Shown here piece by piece: positions 1 through 8,928 of a DNA stretch of 32,023 nucleotides. Within the stretch, counting starts at the first letter, position 1, and each line of letters begins with the position of its first letter. This stretch comes from a virus: the IMG/VR virus record IMGVR_UViG_3300044619_000607, positions 1 to 32,023 of that record; one strand, given 5' to 3'. The position numbers and the translations under genes are program-made. The notes under the pieces were generated by a model. It was not told the DNA's origin, made no database searches, and saw only the letters and a program-made list of their open reading frames with translations.

Positions 1-594
1 AATGATCGTGCCTTCTAACTCTTTGGCTTTCTGTGCTAGATAACGCTTGAGCCGCTCTTCGTGATTGCCTTCGCGGTAGACAATCCGCACCTTATCGCCA
101 AAGAATTGGCGTAGATGTTTGACCATCGTACGCGCCGCGTCCAGCTCCCACTTCCACGAGCGGTTATTTTCTACTTTTTCATGCGAAGAAAGGTTGTAAC
201 AATCCATCATATCGCCGTTTAGAAGCAGCGTATCTACTCCGCAGTTGCGCAGCCATTCAATAGCGGTTAAATATGCCCCGCTGTACGTTCCGTCTGCTTC
301 CCTGCGCAGATCGTGAAAGGGCCAATGAGCATCCGAGATTACGCCGATCTTGTTACACGTAGACAAGTCTGTTATCTCATCTTCTCGTAACTCCCCTGCA
401 AGCGGAGCAACTGGCTCCGGTTCTTGACCGAATACAGCACCGGTTACGGCCTGCTCGGTATAGCTAGATTCTGCCCTAGCAATGCCAAGCTGAATGTTGG
501 TGTTGTTGGTTTTCATCTTTTTGAGCCGCTCGGCCCGCATAGCTGCGACCGCTTCGTACTCTTCATCGCTCAATCGGACTGACTTGTTACCCAT
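1..594 (-). CDS. Metallophosphoesterase (calcineurin-like), C-terminus beyond window
   Basis: The reading frame is open from an ATG at 594 to base 1, giving 198 residues with no stop, so the gene continues outside the window. The metal-binding blocks of the calcineurin-like phosphoesterase fold are visible in order: SDAHWPFHD (residues about 89-97), LLNGDMMD (126-133) and REGNHEERL (177-185). The histidine block GHxH expected nearer the C-terminus is not in view. About 80 residues of charged, low-complexity sequence precede the catalytic domain. Phage members of this family are often annotated as phosphatases or nucleases acting on DNA or nucleotides; the substrate cannot be told here. The start shares a base with the stop of the preceding tiny gene (TGATG), so it is translationally coupled and the last readable gene of the tail operon. 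An enzyme after tail-tip genes is an unusual place. Confidence 0.85.
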   Translation of the reverse strand, partial: MGNKSVRLSDEEYEAVAAMRAERLKKMKTNNTNIQLGIARAESSYTEQAVTGAVFGQEPEPVAPLAGELREDEITDLSTCNKIGVISDAHWPFHDLRREADGTYSGAYLTAIEWLRNCGVDTLLLNGDMMDCYNLSSHEKVENNRSWKWELDAARTMVKHLRQFFGDKVRIVYREGNHEERLKRYLAQKAKELEGTII

Positions 595-734
595 CAATTA
601 GCCCTTACGTTGTGATCTTTCGCCCATTGCTCCAGATAAACGATAACGTGCAATAGCTGCGCACGTCGCACCGGTGGGATGTCATCGTATGCTATCACTT
701 TTAGCTGCTCGATCAGTTCTTCAACGTCTATCAT
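594..734 (-). CDS. Small acidic hypothetical protein, 46 aa
   Basis: A 46-codon frame begins with ATG at 734 and ends with TGA at 596-594. The start overlaps the stop of the upstream structural gene (ATGA at 734-731) and the stop overlaps the start of the phosphoesterase (TGATG), so it exactly fills what would otherwise be a 137-base hole in a tightly coupled operon. The protein begins MIDVEELIEQLKVIAYDD and looks like two amphipathic helices separated by a proline pair (PPVRR). It has no signal peptide or membrane segment. I do not recognise a family. The precise overlaps on both sides are the main argument that it is real. Confidence 0.72.
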   Translation of the reverse strand: MIDVEELIEQLKVIAYDDIPPVRRAQLLHVIVYLEQWAKDHNVRAN

Positions 735-1270
735 AGTGCTGTCCCTGCTTCCGTTATCACCTTCAAGCGTAACGCTGCCGATGCTGCATACTGCAAGCTT
801 GCTCCGTTGTTGGATATTACGATGCCGTACAAGAAGCCCGCCGTAGAACCCACACCAGTACGATAGTAGCGAGCAGGATTAACGCGCGCCACCCATTTAG
901 TATCAGATACGCGCACATAGTCCGCCTGCGCTACTGGTACGACCGCCACAAGATCAGTTACGCTGCCATTAAAGACCGCTCCAAGCGTTGGCGTGCTCGG
1001 CGAGCTGTTTGTATAAAGGTAAACATGCAGCGGTGCTTTTTTGATATTCGCGCTGCTACTAGCAGTCTCTTCAATCTCAAGCTGCCGCAAGATCATGTGC
1101 TGGTTTGTCGTGTTCGCCGTACCTTCAAACGTTATCACCGTATTCGATACGGGATAGTATTGAGAAAGCGCACTTGTAGATACGCTGGTTAGGTCGATCC
1201 ATCCAAGATCAGATGAGTTAGTCGCGCTTAAAAGATTAGGCGCAACGGGTGTATTTGGTAAGCAGCTCAT
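731..1270 (-). CDS. Putative tail or virion structural protein, 179 aa
   Basis: The protein has 179 residues, is rich in Ser, Thr, Ala, Val and Asn, and has alternating hydrophobic stretches typical of an all-beta virion protein. It has no membrane segment or enzymatic motif. The start ATG at 1270 overlaps the stop of the upstream gene (ATGA), which fixes it. It follows the tail-tip and C1q-like genes, so an accessory tail-fibre or baseplate protein is the best guess from position. The N-terminal part (about residues 20-60) reads like a short bead or linker, followed by a beta domain around residues 75-179. No family was recognised, and the structural role is inference from composition and location. 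Confidence 0.6.
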   Translation of the reverse strand: MSCLPNTPVAPNLLSATNSSDLGWIDLTSVSTSALSQYYPVSNTVITFEGTANTTNQHMILRQLEIEETASSSANIKKAPLHVYLYTNSSPSTPTLGAVFNGSVTDLVAVVPVAQADYVRVSDTKWVARVNPARYYRTGVGSTAGFLYGIVISNNGASLQYAASAALRLKVITEAGTAL

Positions 1271-2064
1271 TGGTTGTGGTCGAATTGGTAAAGAAATCCT
1301 GTTACTGGGTTGTTGTATATCTCGATATTGTCGCAGTTCTCGCGGTGACCCGTTACGTATCCGTAAACAGAGGTAGGATACAAAGCTACGTCCAAACCAG
1401 CCAAGCTATCTTTGGCGTAAATACGTATAGTTAGTACGTCGCCTGTACGCATAGGTATATGAGCACCGCCGCCCATGTGGGTATCAATGATCTTGTTTGC
1501 GCCCATCATGTTATTGTCAACGTTATCAATAATGCGGTAAAGCGAGCCGTTAAGGAACAATCCGAGCTTTGAGCTTGAAACGTTGGCATTGTTGGCAAAC
1601 TGAAAATTGAGGTAAGCATAGACCCAGTAGATACCTGCCGCATCTTCAGGGCAGCGATATTGCCAGTATGCCGTACCATCAGCTACAACGCCGCCATTGG
1701 AGCAGCCCATAGCCCGCAGCACTTCGTTGTTAAATGCTAGTATCTGCCAGTCATTTACTCGGTATGCTTGATTCTGCTTTATATCCCATTGGAAAGAACG
1801 CTTGTAATCCGACACCCAATGCTTCGATCTGTGTTCAGATTCGTGCATTGCCTTCATCAGCTTGTCATTATCCGTCTGGATATACTGGTTAGTGATGTAG
1901 AGCTGCGTAATATCGCCGTAGCGGATGTTTACGATCTCTTGGTACGTCACCGATGTTGGCGTTGTACCAACTTGGAAGATCGCACCATTACGCATTTGGT
2001 CACGCTCAAACGCAAGCGATGCTGGAGCTACCTTGCGGTTCTTGATTGGATCGTTAATTGGCAT
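1267..2064 (-). CDS. Tail protein with C1q/TNF-like jelly-roll, receptor-binding candidate
   Basis: This 265-residue protein has an N-terminal part (1-120) with aromatic and charged residues, and a C-terminal part (about 125-240) that resembles the C1q/TNF jelly-roll. Visible blocks are YRCPEDAAGIYWVYAYLNF (137-155), LGLFLNG (167-173), RTGDVLTIRIY (206-216) and YGYVTGH (234-240). In C1q-like domains these correspond to the strand beginning with a Gly-Tyr or Gly-Ile pair, the ligand LNG turn, the AGD loop and the final strand. Such trimeric domains are common tips of phage fibres and caspsule- or glycan-binding proteins. The start at 2064 shares a base with the preceding stop. Position after the tail-tip gene supports a host-recognition role. 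The fold assignment is by eye and moderate in certainty. Confidence 0.6.
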   Translation of the reverse strand: MPINDPIKNRKVAPASLAFERDQMRNGAIFQVGTTPTSVTYQEIVNIRYGDITQLYITNQYIQTDNDKLMKAMHESEHRSKHWVSDYKRSFQWDIKQNQAYRVNDWQILAFNNEVLRAMGCSNGGVVADGTAYWQYRCPEDAAGIYWVYAYLNFQFANNANVSSSKLGLFLNGSLYRIIDNVDNNMMGANKIIDTHMGGGAHIPMRTGDVLTIRIYAKDSLAGLDVALYPTSVYGYVTGHRENCDNIEIYNNPVTGFLYQFDHNQ

Positions 2065-3860
2065 TATGCGCTCACCATATAGTAGCGGTGCGTAGCTTTT
2101 GCGCTTATCAAGTCAACGGATATTGATACTGGCATTGCCTTATCCCATGCGATGTTATCGAATTTGTCTGCCGCTTCGTTGGTTAGCTCGAATTTGCCCG
2201 CGATATAATCCGTCATTACCTTATTGCTTATGCTCAAAGGCCACTCTACCTCTACAATAGCGTTGTTTTCATTGCTAAATACCGTTAGAAGCAGGTTACA
2301 CAGGGCAGCCGTGATACATCCGTTAACTTGGCAGTCATTGATTTGTAAGAAATACGTTGATTGAGTTTGCGAGTTCGTCTTGAAATCAGTAGCTGGCACT
2401 GGGTTCTTGAGTCCGTCCGGGTCTACTTCAACAAATTGCGATGAGCTGTACCTGATTTTCGTCTTTTCATGCACCTTGATAAAGTTGCTAGGCGAACCGC
2501 CGTAGTAACTACCACGCACGTATAGCTGGTTAGTCTGCTTTATAGGTGCTTTAAACTTGGGCCACCTATCATCTGGGTTGTTGTCCTGAATATGCACCGG
2601 CATGTTATGCAAAAGTGGCTCTATATTCATGCTTCGCGATGCCCTAGCCCCGCGCTGCACCTTGACAATATCAGTAGCGTCGCGATCTGATTCGGTCTCG
2701 TAGCGTACTTCTGCTTTTAAGATGTTATCGCCGCGCTTTGTGATGCTTGAGTACGTCAACGCGCTGGACAATGAAAGCGTAGCGTCTACGTTACTCGGAT
2801 GATCGCGGCCTTCTGTTACCATCTTCACGTCGAATACTACGTTTATTGCCGTGCCTGATCCTGTTCCGCTTGTTGTAAAGCGATAGCCAACACGTACGCC
2901 CGATTGCTCGCAGAGGGTACGCAGCACATCGTATGCCGTAGTATTGGCGTTTGCAATGCCGTACTTGTCCTGCTGATTCATTACGCCGCCTATCGCCGTG
3001 GCATCACCTACCGGCGTGATCTCTACAAGCGCGTACATCTGTGCATTTGTTAGCGCTGTACTGTCAGCGTTGCGCGGCAAACTCTGAACGCTAGCGGCAG
3101 CGTACCAGTCTACCGCGTGATTCATGAGGTTGCGCAAAGCATTGGTGCTATCAAACGTACCGCTTGCGGCGTGTGTCAAGGATTCGGCGAAGTAGCTAGA
3201 CGAGTTATAGTATGTGTCCATTACATTGCCGATAGACAAGAGTTTTCCTTCTGCGTTAACGCTCCAAAACTCGTGCACTTGCTCGCGATCATTGAGATTG
3301 CTTGGGTTGAGTCTGATCTGCCAAGCATTAGGCCCCGACGTTATTACTTGCCCTAGCGATTTAGCAATTATCAGTCCTATCTCGTTAAAGAACTGCTTGC
3401 CGTTCATTGTCTTGAGCCAGTAATATGCGATGTCTACCAGCTCTACGTTGTATGAGAAAAAGCCGTTATCGAGCGGCTGTAATTCTAGTGCTTCTACGTT
3501 GTCTTCACATCCTGCAAACTCAAGCGTCCACGTTGCGCCGCTCGTACCGCGATCTGTGTAGAGATACCACGTATTGCGCTTGTACCCTGAAAGCAGTAAC
3601 GGGTCTTCCGTAAAAGCATCTTCAAGGTACGTCTTCATTGCATCGGGGAGCTGATCCCACACAAGCCGAAATGAGAACGTAGCTGGATTCATAAGGCCAT
3701 ACGGCAGCGAATCAAACTCTGCTGTTAGTGCGCCCATCTCAAGCAATACCACTTCTGGCAACGGTACAATCGTATCACCAAATGCGCCGTCGTAGCTTAT
3801 CATGTCCAGCCGCACTTGCCATCCGTTCGGCATAGTGCGAGCAATGCGGTAATGTGCCAT
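2064..3860 (-). CDS. Tail tip / tail-hub associated protein, 598 aa
   Basis: This large protein lies directly after the distal tail candidate and before the receptor-binding candidate, the usual position of the tail-hub or tail-associated protein in siphoviruses. The N-terminal 130 residues (MAHYRIARTMPNGWQVRLDM onward) resemble the ring-forming portion of such proteins, with a beta-rich middle and a long insert around residues 270-330. No lysozyme or peptidase motif is evident, so a cell-wall-cutting role cannot be claimed. The start ATG at 3860 overlaps the upstream stop (TAATG). The family was not identified at sequence level; the call rests on length, gene order and composition. Confidence 0.6.
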   Translation of the reverse strand: MAHYRIARTMPNGWQVRLDMISYDGAFGDTIVPLPEVVLLEMGALTAEFDSLPYGLMNPATFSFRLVWDQLPDAMKTYLEDAFTEDPLLLSGYKRNTWYLYTDRGTSGATWTLEFAGCEDNVEALELQPLDNGFFSYNVELVDIAYYWLKTMNGKQFFNEIGLIIAKSLGQVITSGPNAWQIRLNPSNLNDREQVHEFWSVNAEGKLLSIGNVMDTYYNSSSYFAESLTHAASGTFDSTNALRNLMNHAVDWYAAASVQSLPRNADSTALTNAQMYALVEITPVGDATAIGGVMNQQDKYGIANANTTAYDVLRTLCEQSGVRVGYRFTTSGTGSGTAINVVFDVKMVTEGRDHPSNVDATLSLSSALTYSSITKRGDNILKAEVRYETESDRDATDIVKVQRGARASRSMNIEPLLHNMPVHIQDNNPDDRWPKFKAPIKQTNQLYVRGSYYGGSPSNFIKVHEKTKIRYSSSQFVEVDPDGLKNPVPATDFKTNSQTQSTYFLQINDCQVNGCITAALCNLLLTVFSNENNAIVEVEWPLSISNKVMTDYIAGKFELTNEAADKFDNIAWDKAMPVSISVDLISAKATHRYYMVSA

Positions 3861-4348
3861 TAGCTGCGCTTCCTATGCTCAAACGTGAGCGTTAAAGTAC
3901 GATTGCCGAATTGCTTATTGATTGCTGTGTTGTTAGACGTCAACGTTACAGGATATACATACGTTGCCGCTGGATAAGCCCGCGAACCACCATCTACGCG
4001 AAGGTACAAGAACTTGAAATCTCGAATAATGTTCAATAGCGTGATCATGTCCTCCATATCCTGTTCTAGCGATACGCTCGTTGCGTTGTAACTAAACGGA
4101 TAGGTTTCTATTTGGAACTGTATACGCCGCGTCGTGAATCCTATGACCGTGCCACTTACATCTTCAAGCGTGCCTGTATTGAACACATAGTCGAATTGCG
4201 GTGCAAGTATGTAAACGCTCTTGTTTGTCGCGGTAGTCAACGCTGATATAAGCATCATTGCCCCGCCATACGTCGCGTCGCTTGTTGTCGTAGCTGTATC
4301 TGTATTGCTGCCGTACAGCGTCATTGTCCAGTTACTCTTTGCTGGCAT
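3860..4348 (-). CDS. Distal tail (Dit-like) protein candidate, 162 aa
   Basis: The gene sits immediately downstream of the tape measure gene, where siphoviruses encode the distal tail protein that links tube and tip. The protein is 162 residues, beta-rich, and ends with TLTLTFEHRKRS, a basic tail typical of strand-terminated tail-ring proteins. A Shine-Dalgarno-like GAGAGGATAAC precedes the ATG at 4348, and the stop overlaps the next start. Canonical Dit proteins are usually longer (200 or more residues), so this may be a shortened ring-forming version, or the function may be shared with the following 598-residue protein. The assignment is positional. Confidence 0.55.
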   Translation of the reverse strand: MPAKSNWTMTLYGSNTDTATTTSDATYGGAMMLISALTTATNKSVYILAPQFDYVFNTGTLEDVSGTVIGFTTRRIQFQIETYPFSYNATSVSLEQDMEDMITLLNIIRDFKFLYLRVDGGSRAYPAATYVYPVTLTSNNTAINKQFGNRTLTLTFEHRKRS

Positions 4349-4349
4349 G

Positions 4350-7300
4350 TTATCCTCTCAACTTTCTTGCAATCATTCGTGAGCGATCGCGCTCGTAAAG
4401 ATACGTATCCATGCCTACTTGCAGGTCTACTCCCATTTGGCCCTGAATACCATTCGGCATTGAGTCCAGACGCTGCCGAATTGCGGATAGCTCCGAGCGC
4501 ATAAGCTGCAATTCAGTTACTGGTATCGTGCTGATCTGGTTATCTGCTAGCATCTTCTGCAAAGCAGGGAATGACTCAAGCGATTTGCCGCTATGCAAGT
4601 GCTCAAGCAGCGCCCTGTTCTTGCGTGTTGTATCGGCAGTCATTACGAACTCTTGCCCGTGGACTACGCCCGCTACTTGCTTTGTGCCGCCGTTGCCCGT
4701 GTAACCGCCTTCTTCAAAGCCAGACAATGCGGACTGCAATAATGCCTTCAACGCTTGCACGGCTGCCAAACCCGCGATTTGTCCGAATGGCGGAGGGATA
4801 ACCGAGCTAAACAAGGCCACAATCGACGGCGTATACAAGTCAAGCAATGCGCTAACAGTCGAACCGACTACCTTCTTGAGTGCTTCCCCTGCGCTTTCAC
4901 CGCCCGCTACAAGAGATGCAAAAGCAGCACCCGCAGATACGGCTATCTGGTTAAGTGCAGCGTCCTGTACTTCCGCTGATTCTTTGGCTAACTTCTCATC
5001 TTCCTTCTTAAGATTGGCGCGATCCTGCGTATACTTTTCCTCTATCGCCTTGAGTGCTGCCTCGTAAACTTCCTTGTCTTTGATACCCTGATCTTGCAGA
5101 GCTTTAACCTCTGCTGCCTTTAGTTTTTCAAGGTCGATCTCTTGTTTAGCTATCTCTTTTCTACGTTCCAATGCAGCGTTTACCGTATTGATACCGTCCT
5201 GCGCTGCCTTTGCCTGCTGATCTGCGATAGCTTGGAATGCCTGCGAGATAGCCGTAGCCGTCGCACTTGCCGTCTGTTCTTGTTGTGATTGCAAGTTAGC
5301 AAGCTGATGTACCGATTCTTGGTAGGTCGCTGTACCGTCCTGCAAGTTCTCTATTAGCTTTTCTTGCTCTTCATTCAACGCCGCTGCTTTGTCCGCAGCT
5401 TCGCCGTAGATAGTCGCAAAATCTACCGAGCGCAGAGCTTCACCGATGCCACGCAATGAGTCTGCGAATATCTCCCCTGCCTGCTTTACCTGTTGCTGCC
5501 TTATCTGCGCTACAATGTCAGCCGTTCCCTTCGCAATCTCGTCTGCGCTCTGCTGGTATGCGGCGCGAATCTGCAAAGCGTACACATCTTTAGTATCGGA
5601 TGGTAGCGACTGCAATCGTGCAAGTATCTCTGCGCGTACTTTATTTGTACGCTCTGCATAATCGGCAGGATTTAGCAAGCCCTGCTCGATCTCTTTGTTA
5701 ATCTTTGCAATAGCAGCCGCATACTCTGGAGTAGATGCAATGATAGCGTCTACCGTTGCAGTCAGTCCGCGCTCAATAGCTGATCGTTGTGCGTTGAGAA
5801 CAGCCGTAGCAAGCGAGTTATCACCGCCTGCAAAGCGTGCCTGCAATCGTGCAAGTAATTGATCCGCTACTTTGGCGTTAAGCTCTTCTACTTTCTTTGC
5901 CTGCTCTTGCGCCTTTGCTAATTCATCGGCGCGCTGCTTTGCCCGTATTTGTGCAATAGCGTCTGCGCTTTCCTGCTCTAATTTCTTGAGCTGGATATTA
6001 AATATTTCGCGCTGCGTTGTCTCTAGCTTGCCCTTGCCCTTAATAGCTGCAAGCTGCTCATCCAATATCTTCTTCTGAAAGTCTCGCTCAATCTCAATGA
6101 TCTTAATTGCGCGCTTGTTTTCATCCTCGATAGACTGCGCATCTCGTATTTGCTGCCGCTTCTGTTCTTCCGCTGTTAGTGCTTTTAACTCTGCTTGCGC
6201 TGCCTTTAACGCATCGGCGTATGCCTTTTCCTGTTCTTTCTTTTTCTCTGCCGCTGCCGCTTGTTGCTCTGCTAGCTTTGCCGCCTCTTCTGGAGTAAGG
6301 CCGCCGTTGTTCGCTTTGTTAACATCCTCTTGCGCCTTTGCCTGTTCCTTCGTAGCGTCTGCATCTTTTTTCTTTGCTTCTGTCAACGTGCCAAATGCAG
6401 ACAAGGCGTTTTGGATGTTGCTTAAATCAAAAGAACTGACGGCGTTGACAAGCCCTACGATTGCATCGCCCAAGTTGGTAATAACTGTAAAGACAGTTTC
6501 ACCAAGTGACTTGAGATAGTTCCATGCTTTAGTTAAAAACTCTGAAGCCCCGGTAACGTCGCCAATCCATTTTACTAGCTTAACAAATGCGCTAATAAGA
6601 ATTTGGATAGGCGCAAACAATACACGTACGACCGTAAATACTGTCTTTAGTGCAAGTACAAATCCATTTATGGCAACGTTTACGATAGTGCCAATAACAT
6701 TGCCTAGCGTCTTCAGAATGTTCGTATCGCCGCCAAGCCCAGAAAATGCCCCTGCGATTACATCGCGTACCTTGCCAAATCCTTCGATAACAGGATTGAT
6801 AATAGGCACGATCAAATCTTTGTATATCGTATTGAGTGCCTGCCCAACTTCTTTCTTTGCAAGCTCAAAGATGCGCCCAAAATCTGGCGGCGGGATCGTT
6901 TGGTCAATTACCTTGCCCGCTTCTTGCGCTGCTTTTTTAACCGCCGCTGTATCAATTGGCGCGCTGAATATCTTACTATACGCTTCGCTACCAATGTCTT
7001 CCGCGATGGAGCCGCCAAAGGTAGTGAGCAATTGACCACGTAGCGACTGCGATATTTTGCCGTCCTTAAATGCCTTGTCAATCTCTGCGATAGATTGCGT
7101 AAGCACTTCCTTACCTGATAGCGTGCCCTTCTGCGCTTGCCGTGCTAGGTTCTCAAGCTGCTTGCTAGTCTCGCCGCCGATGCCCTGCAATTGGGTTAGC
7201 AGGTCGCCTGACTTAATACGATTTTGTAGCTCTTTGATACCATCGCCAACTTTGGCAAAGTCTTTAAGCCCTACTTCGCCCGCTTTGCCTAGCAGCCCTG

Positions 7301-8138
7301 TAAACTCTTCTGCGCTAAATCCAGCTTCTTTTAGATTAGGCGTGAACTCTTGGATAGCATCCAAATAGCCGCCGATGTCGGTAACGCCCTTCTGTGCTCC
7401 AGATGCTACCAAGTTCAGCGCATCGTTAAAGCTCAAGCCGTACTGCTTGATAAGAGGTGATAGCTTACCTACTAGCTCCGGCGTCTCTGTTCCTAATGCC
7501 TGCGCCACTTGGTTTGATCGCGCTGCCGCCTCATCTAAACTATCAAGTGGTATCGCATCTCCGAGCGTCTGACGTAGCGAACCCACGATCTTCGCAGCTT
7601 CCGCCGCGCTCTCCCCCACACCCTTCAAAAAAGCATTGTCCGCCGCCGTCTCTAACTTGCCTAAATCTTCGCCTGCTAGCCCCGTGCTAATCGATAGCTG
7701 CTTGAGCGTCTTGTCAAACTCCGCGCCCGCTGCAAATGCTTCACCAAATGCGCCCGCTACTGCTCCAACGGTAGAGCTTAATATCTCCATCCCGCTAGAC
7801 AATGCGCCTGCTAATGGGAAAGCAGCGGCAAGGCCGTTGCTCAATCCTTCTATTGCGCCCCCAGCGTCACCACCTTTTGCCGCTTCAAATGCGCTGGACA
7901 GTTCTTTTTTAATGTTGGCAATAACGCCTTCTGCTTTGCTACCGTCTATCTTTATAGTCTGCTTATCACCTAAATCTTGCAACTCGCTTTTAGCGGCTTT
8001 AATGTCGCTGTCATCAACTTTCGGCTTAATAGTTGGATCGATGTTGTCCAACTTTTTTGCTTCTGTTAATACAGTACCAAGCTGCTTCTTTAGGTCGCTG
8101 GCATCTATGTCTATTTTAACGGTAGCTTTTTCTGCCAT
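4350..8138 (-). CDS. Tail tape measure protein, 1262 aa
   Basis: This is the longest gene of the window and has all visible marks of a tape measure protein. There is an N-terminal helical region, Gly/Ala-rich hydrophobic segments around residues 90-140, a long membrane-like stretch near residues 475-540 (NVIGTIVNVAINGFVLALKT and following), and extended Ala/Glu/Lys/Gln coiled coil from about 590 to 780 and again near 960-1060. Near the C-terminus is a GGYTGNGG motif, common in these proteins. The tape measure sets tail length during tube polymerisation and is ejected with the DNA. At the usual 1.5 angstrom per residue it predicts a tail near 190 nm (inference). The start overlaps the upstream stop (TAATG). 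Confidence 0.93.
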   Translation of the reverse strand: MAEKATVKIDIDASDLKKQLGTVLTEAKKLDNIDPTIKPKVDDSDIKAAKSELQDLGDKQTIKIDGSKAEGVIANIKKELSSAFEAAKGGDAGGAIEGLSNGLAAAFPLAGALSSGMEILSSTVGAVAGAFGEAFAAGAEFDKTLKQLSISTGLAGEDLGKLETAADNAFLKGVGESAAEAAKIVGSLRQTLGDAIPLDSLDEAAARSNQVAQALGTETPELVGKLSPLIKQYGLSFNDALNLVASGAQKGVTDIGGYLDAIQEFTPNLKEAGFSAEEFTGLLGKAGEVGLKDFAKVGDGIKELQNRIKSGDLLTQLQGIGGETSKQLENLARQAQKGTLSGKEVLTQSIAEIDKAFKDGKISQSLRGQLLTTFGGSIAEDIGSEAYSKIFSAPIDTAAVKKAAQEAGKVIDQTIPPPDFGRIFELAKKEVGQALNTIYKDLIVPIINPVIEGFGKVRDVIAGAFSGLGGDTNILKTLGNVIGTIVNVAINGFVLALKTVFTVVRVLFAPIQILISAFVKLVKWIGDVTGASEFLTKAWNYLKSLGETVFTVITNLGDAIVGLVNAVSSFDLSNIQNALSAFGTLTEAKKKDADATKEQAKAQEDVNKANNGGLTPEEAAKLAEQQAAAAEKKKEQEKAYADALKAAQAELKALTAEEQKRQQIRDAQSIEDENKRAIKIIEIERDFQKKILDEQLAAIKGKGKLETTQREIFNIQLKKLEQESADAIAQIRAKQRADELAKAQEQAKKVEELNAKVADQLLARLQARFAGGDNSLATAVLNAQRSAIERGLTATVDAIIASTPEYAAAIAKINKEIEQGLLNPADYAERTNKVRAEILARLQSLPSDTKDVYALQIRAAYQQSADEIAKGTADIVAQIRQQQVKQAGEIFADSLRGIGEALRSVDFATIYGEAADKAAALNEEQEKLIENLQDGTATYQESVHQLANLQSQQEQTASATATAISQAFQAIADQQAKAAQDGINTVNAALERRKEIAKQEIDLEKLKAAEVKALQDQGIKDKEVYEAALKAIEEKYTQDRANLKKEDEKLAKESAEVQDAALNQIAVSAGAAFASLVAGGESAGEALKKVVGSTVSALLDLYTPSIVALFSSVIPPPFGQIAGLAAVQALKALLQSALSGFEEGGYTGNGGTKQVAGVVHGQEFVMTADTTRKNRALLEHLHSGKSLESFPALQKMLADNQISTIPVTELQLMRSELSAIRQRLDSMPNGIQGQMGVDLQVGMDTYLYERDRSRMIARKLRG

Positions 8139-8575
8139 TACTTCATTTCAAGTAGGGTGCTGCAATACTTCTGCACATCCGCGATTGTTACGTGATGCCA
8201 GAATCTTTCGGTCTCAAAATCTTTTGCGTCCTGTTCCGATAGCTTGGTTTTATCTGCGGTCGCTTTGATGCAGTCAATCCCGAGCATTAGCGCGCTCATT
8301 GTGTGCGGAAGCTCTTGCATTTGGCGATGCAATGCGGCTGCCTTTATCATGTTGCTCTTTGCCCATTCGGTCAAGTCTAGCTCGGTAAAAGTTCCGCCGT
8401 TGGTTATTGCCTTATCCACAAGCGCGGCAAACTCTGCATCTTCTGCGTACATTTTCGATACGCTTGCCATTATGCGGTCTTTGCTGTGCTCTTCAATGTA
8501 TGCGCTGATCTTACCTTGCCATTCCTGCAAGAGCTTCGCGTTCGCTACCGATAGCGGGATAGGTTCAAAATTCAT
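8138..8575 (-). CDS. Tail-assembly-chaperone-position protein, short paralogue, 145 aa
   Basis: I place the start at the ATG at 8575 because AAGGACACACA precedes it; an earlier in-frame start at 8650 would overlap the previous gene by 86 bases without a good ribosome site. The protein is related to the 203-residue product of 8929-9540. Shared blocks are LGIDCIKAT (residues 98-106), KLSE (111-114) and FWHHVT...V..Y (125-137), plus a similar N-terminal ISAYIEEHS. Compared with its paralogue it lacks the middle charged insertion. It lies directly before the tape measure gene, where siphoviruses encode tail assembly chaperones, so that role is likely but inferred from position. The stop overlaps the tape measure start. 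Confidence 0.72.
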   Translation of the reverse strand: MNFEPIPLSVANAKLLQEWQGKISAYIEEHSKDRIMASVSKMYAEDAEFAALVDKAITNGGTFTELDLTEWAKSNMIKAAALHRQMQELPHTMSALMLGIDCIKATADKTKLSEQDAKDFETERFWHHVTIADVQKYCSTLLEMK

Positions 8576-8927
8576 TGTGTGTCCTTCGAGGTTTGTTGAG
8601 ACGCTTGCCGCTGGCTTTCTCGTACATGTATGCCTGTTCGCCCATGTCACCAGTCCACCACGGCTTCTTATAGTTAATTGCTTTTTGGATGTTTACCAGC
8701 TTGTAGAATTCCGCATACGCCATATCCATCACTTCGTAGTAACTCAATCCCCATTCGGGAGCGTATTGCAGAGCCATTGCCATAGATGATGCGGTAGCTG
8801 GTAACGTGTCGGTGTAGTTATCGTCTATGTCCATTGTAAAATTAGGATGCTCTTGCGAGAAACCGTACTTGTCTAACAGCTTCACTTCGTGAATTTTCCA
8901 CATCGTCACCCGCCAAACTTCGTACAA
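8565..8927 (-). CDS. Hypothetical protein between two paralogues in the tail-chaperone region
   Basis: The open frame gives 120 residues from a TTG at 8927, or 112 residues from the ATG at 8903. Neither has a convincing Shine-Dalgarno; GGCGGGTG before 8903 is the better candidate, while the TTG lies two bases after the upstream stop. The protein is rich in Tyr, Met, Trp and acidic residues, with a helical middle segment (ASSMAMALQYAPEWGLSYYE) and a basic C-terminus ending KRLNKPRRTHNEF. The phrase about EWGLSYYEVMDM resembles proteins following the major tail gene in other siphoviruses that serve as the second tail assembly chaperone. It overlaps the next gene by 11 bases. Function is inferred from position only. 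Confidence 0.68.
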   Translation of the reverse strand: MYEVWRVTMWKIHEVKLLDKYGFSQEHPNFTMDIDDNYTDTLPATASSMAMALQYAPEWGLSYYEVMDMAYAEFYKLVNIQKAINYKKPWWTGDMGEQAYMYEKASGKRLNKPRRTHNEF

Positions 8928-8928
8928 C

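Noticed and set aside
4383-4390. GCGATCGC octamer (HIP1-like), suggesting a cyanobacterial host
   Set aside because: Only this one copy was noticed, whereas HIP1 enrichment in cyanobacteria means many copies; no host inference is drawn.
7636-8268. 210-codon open frame on the plus strand opposite the tape measure gene
   Set aside because: Long antisense frames are expected opposite Ala-rich coding sequence; the product is Ser/Pro/Ala-rich without a domain.
8412-8420. Perfect TTATCCACA DnaA box
   Set aside because: It lies inside a coding sequence; about 0.24 copies are expected by chance in a window of this size, and no cluster exists.
8244-8789. 181-codon open frame on the plus strand across the tail chaperone genes
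   Set aside because: It is antisense to three coupled genes that have paralogy and ribosome-site support; no independent evidence for it.
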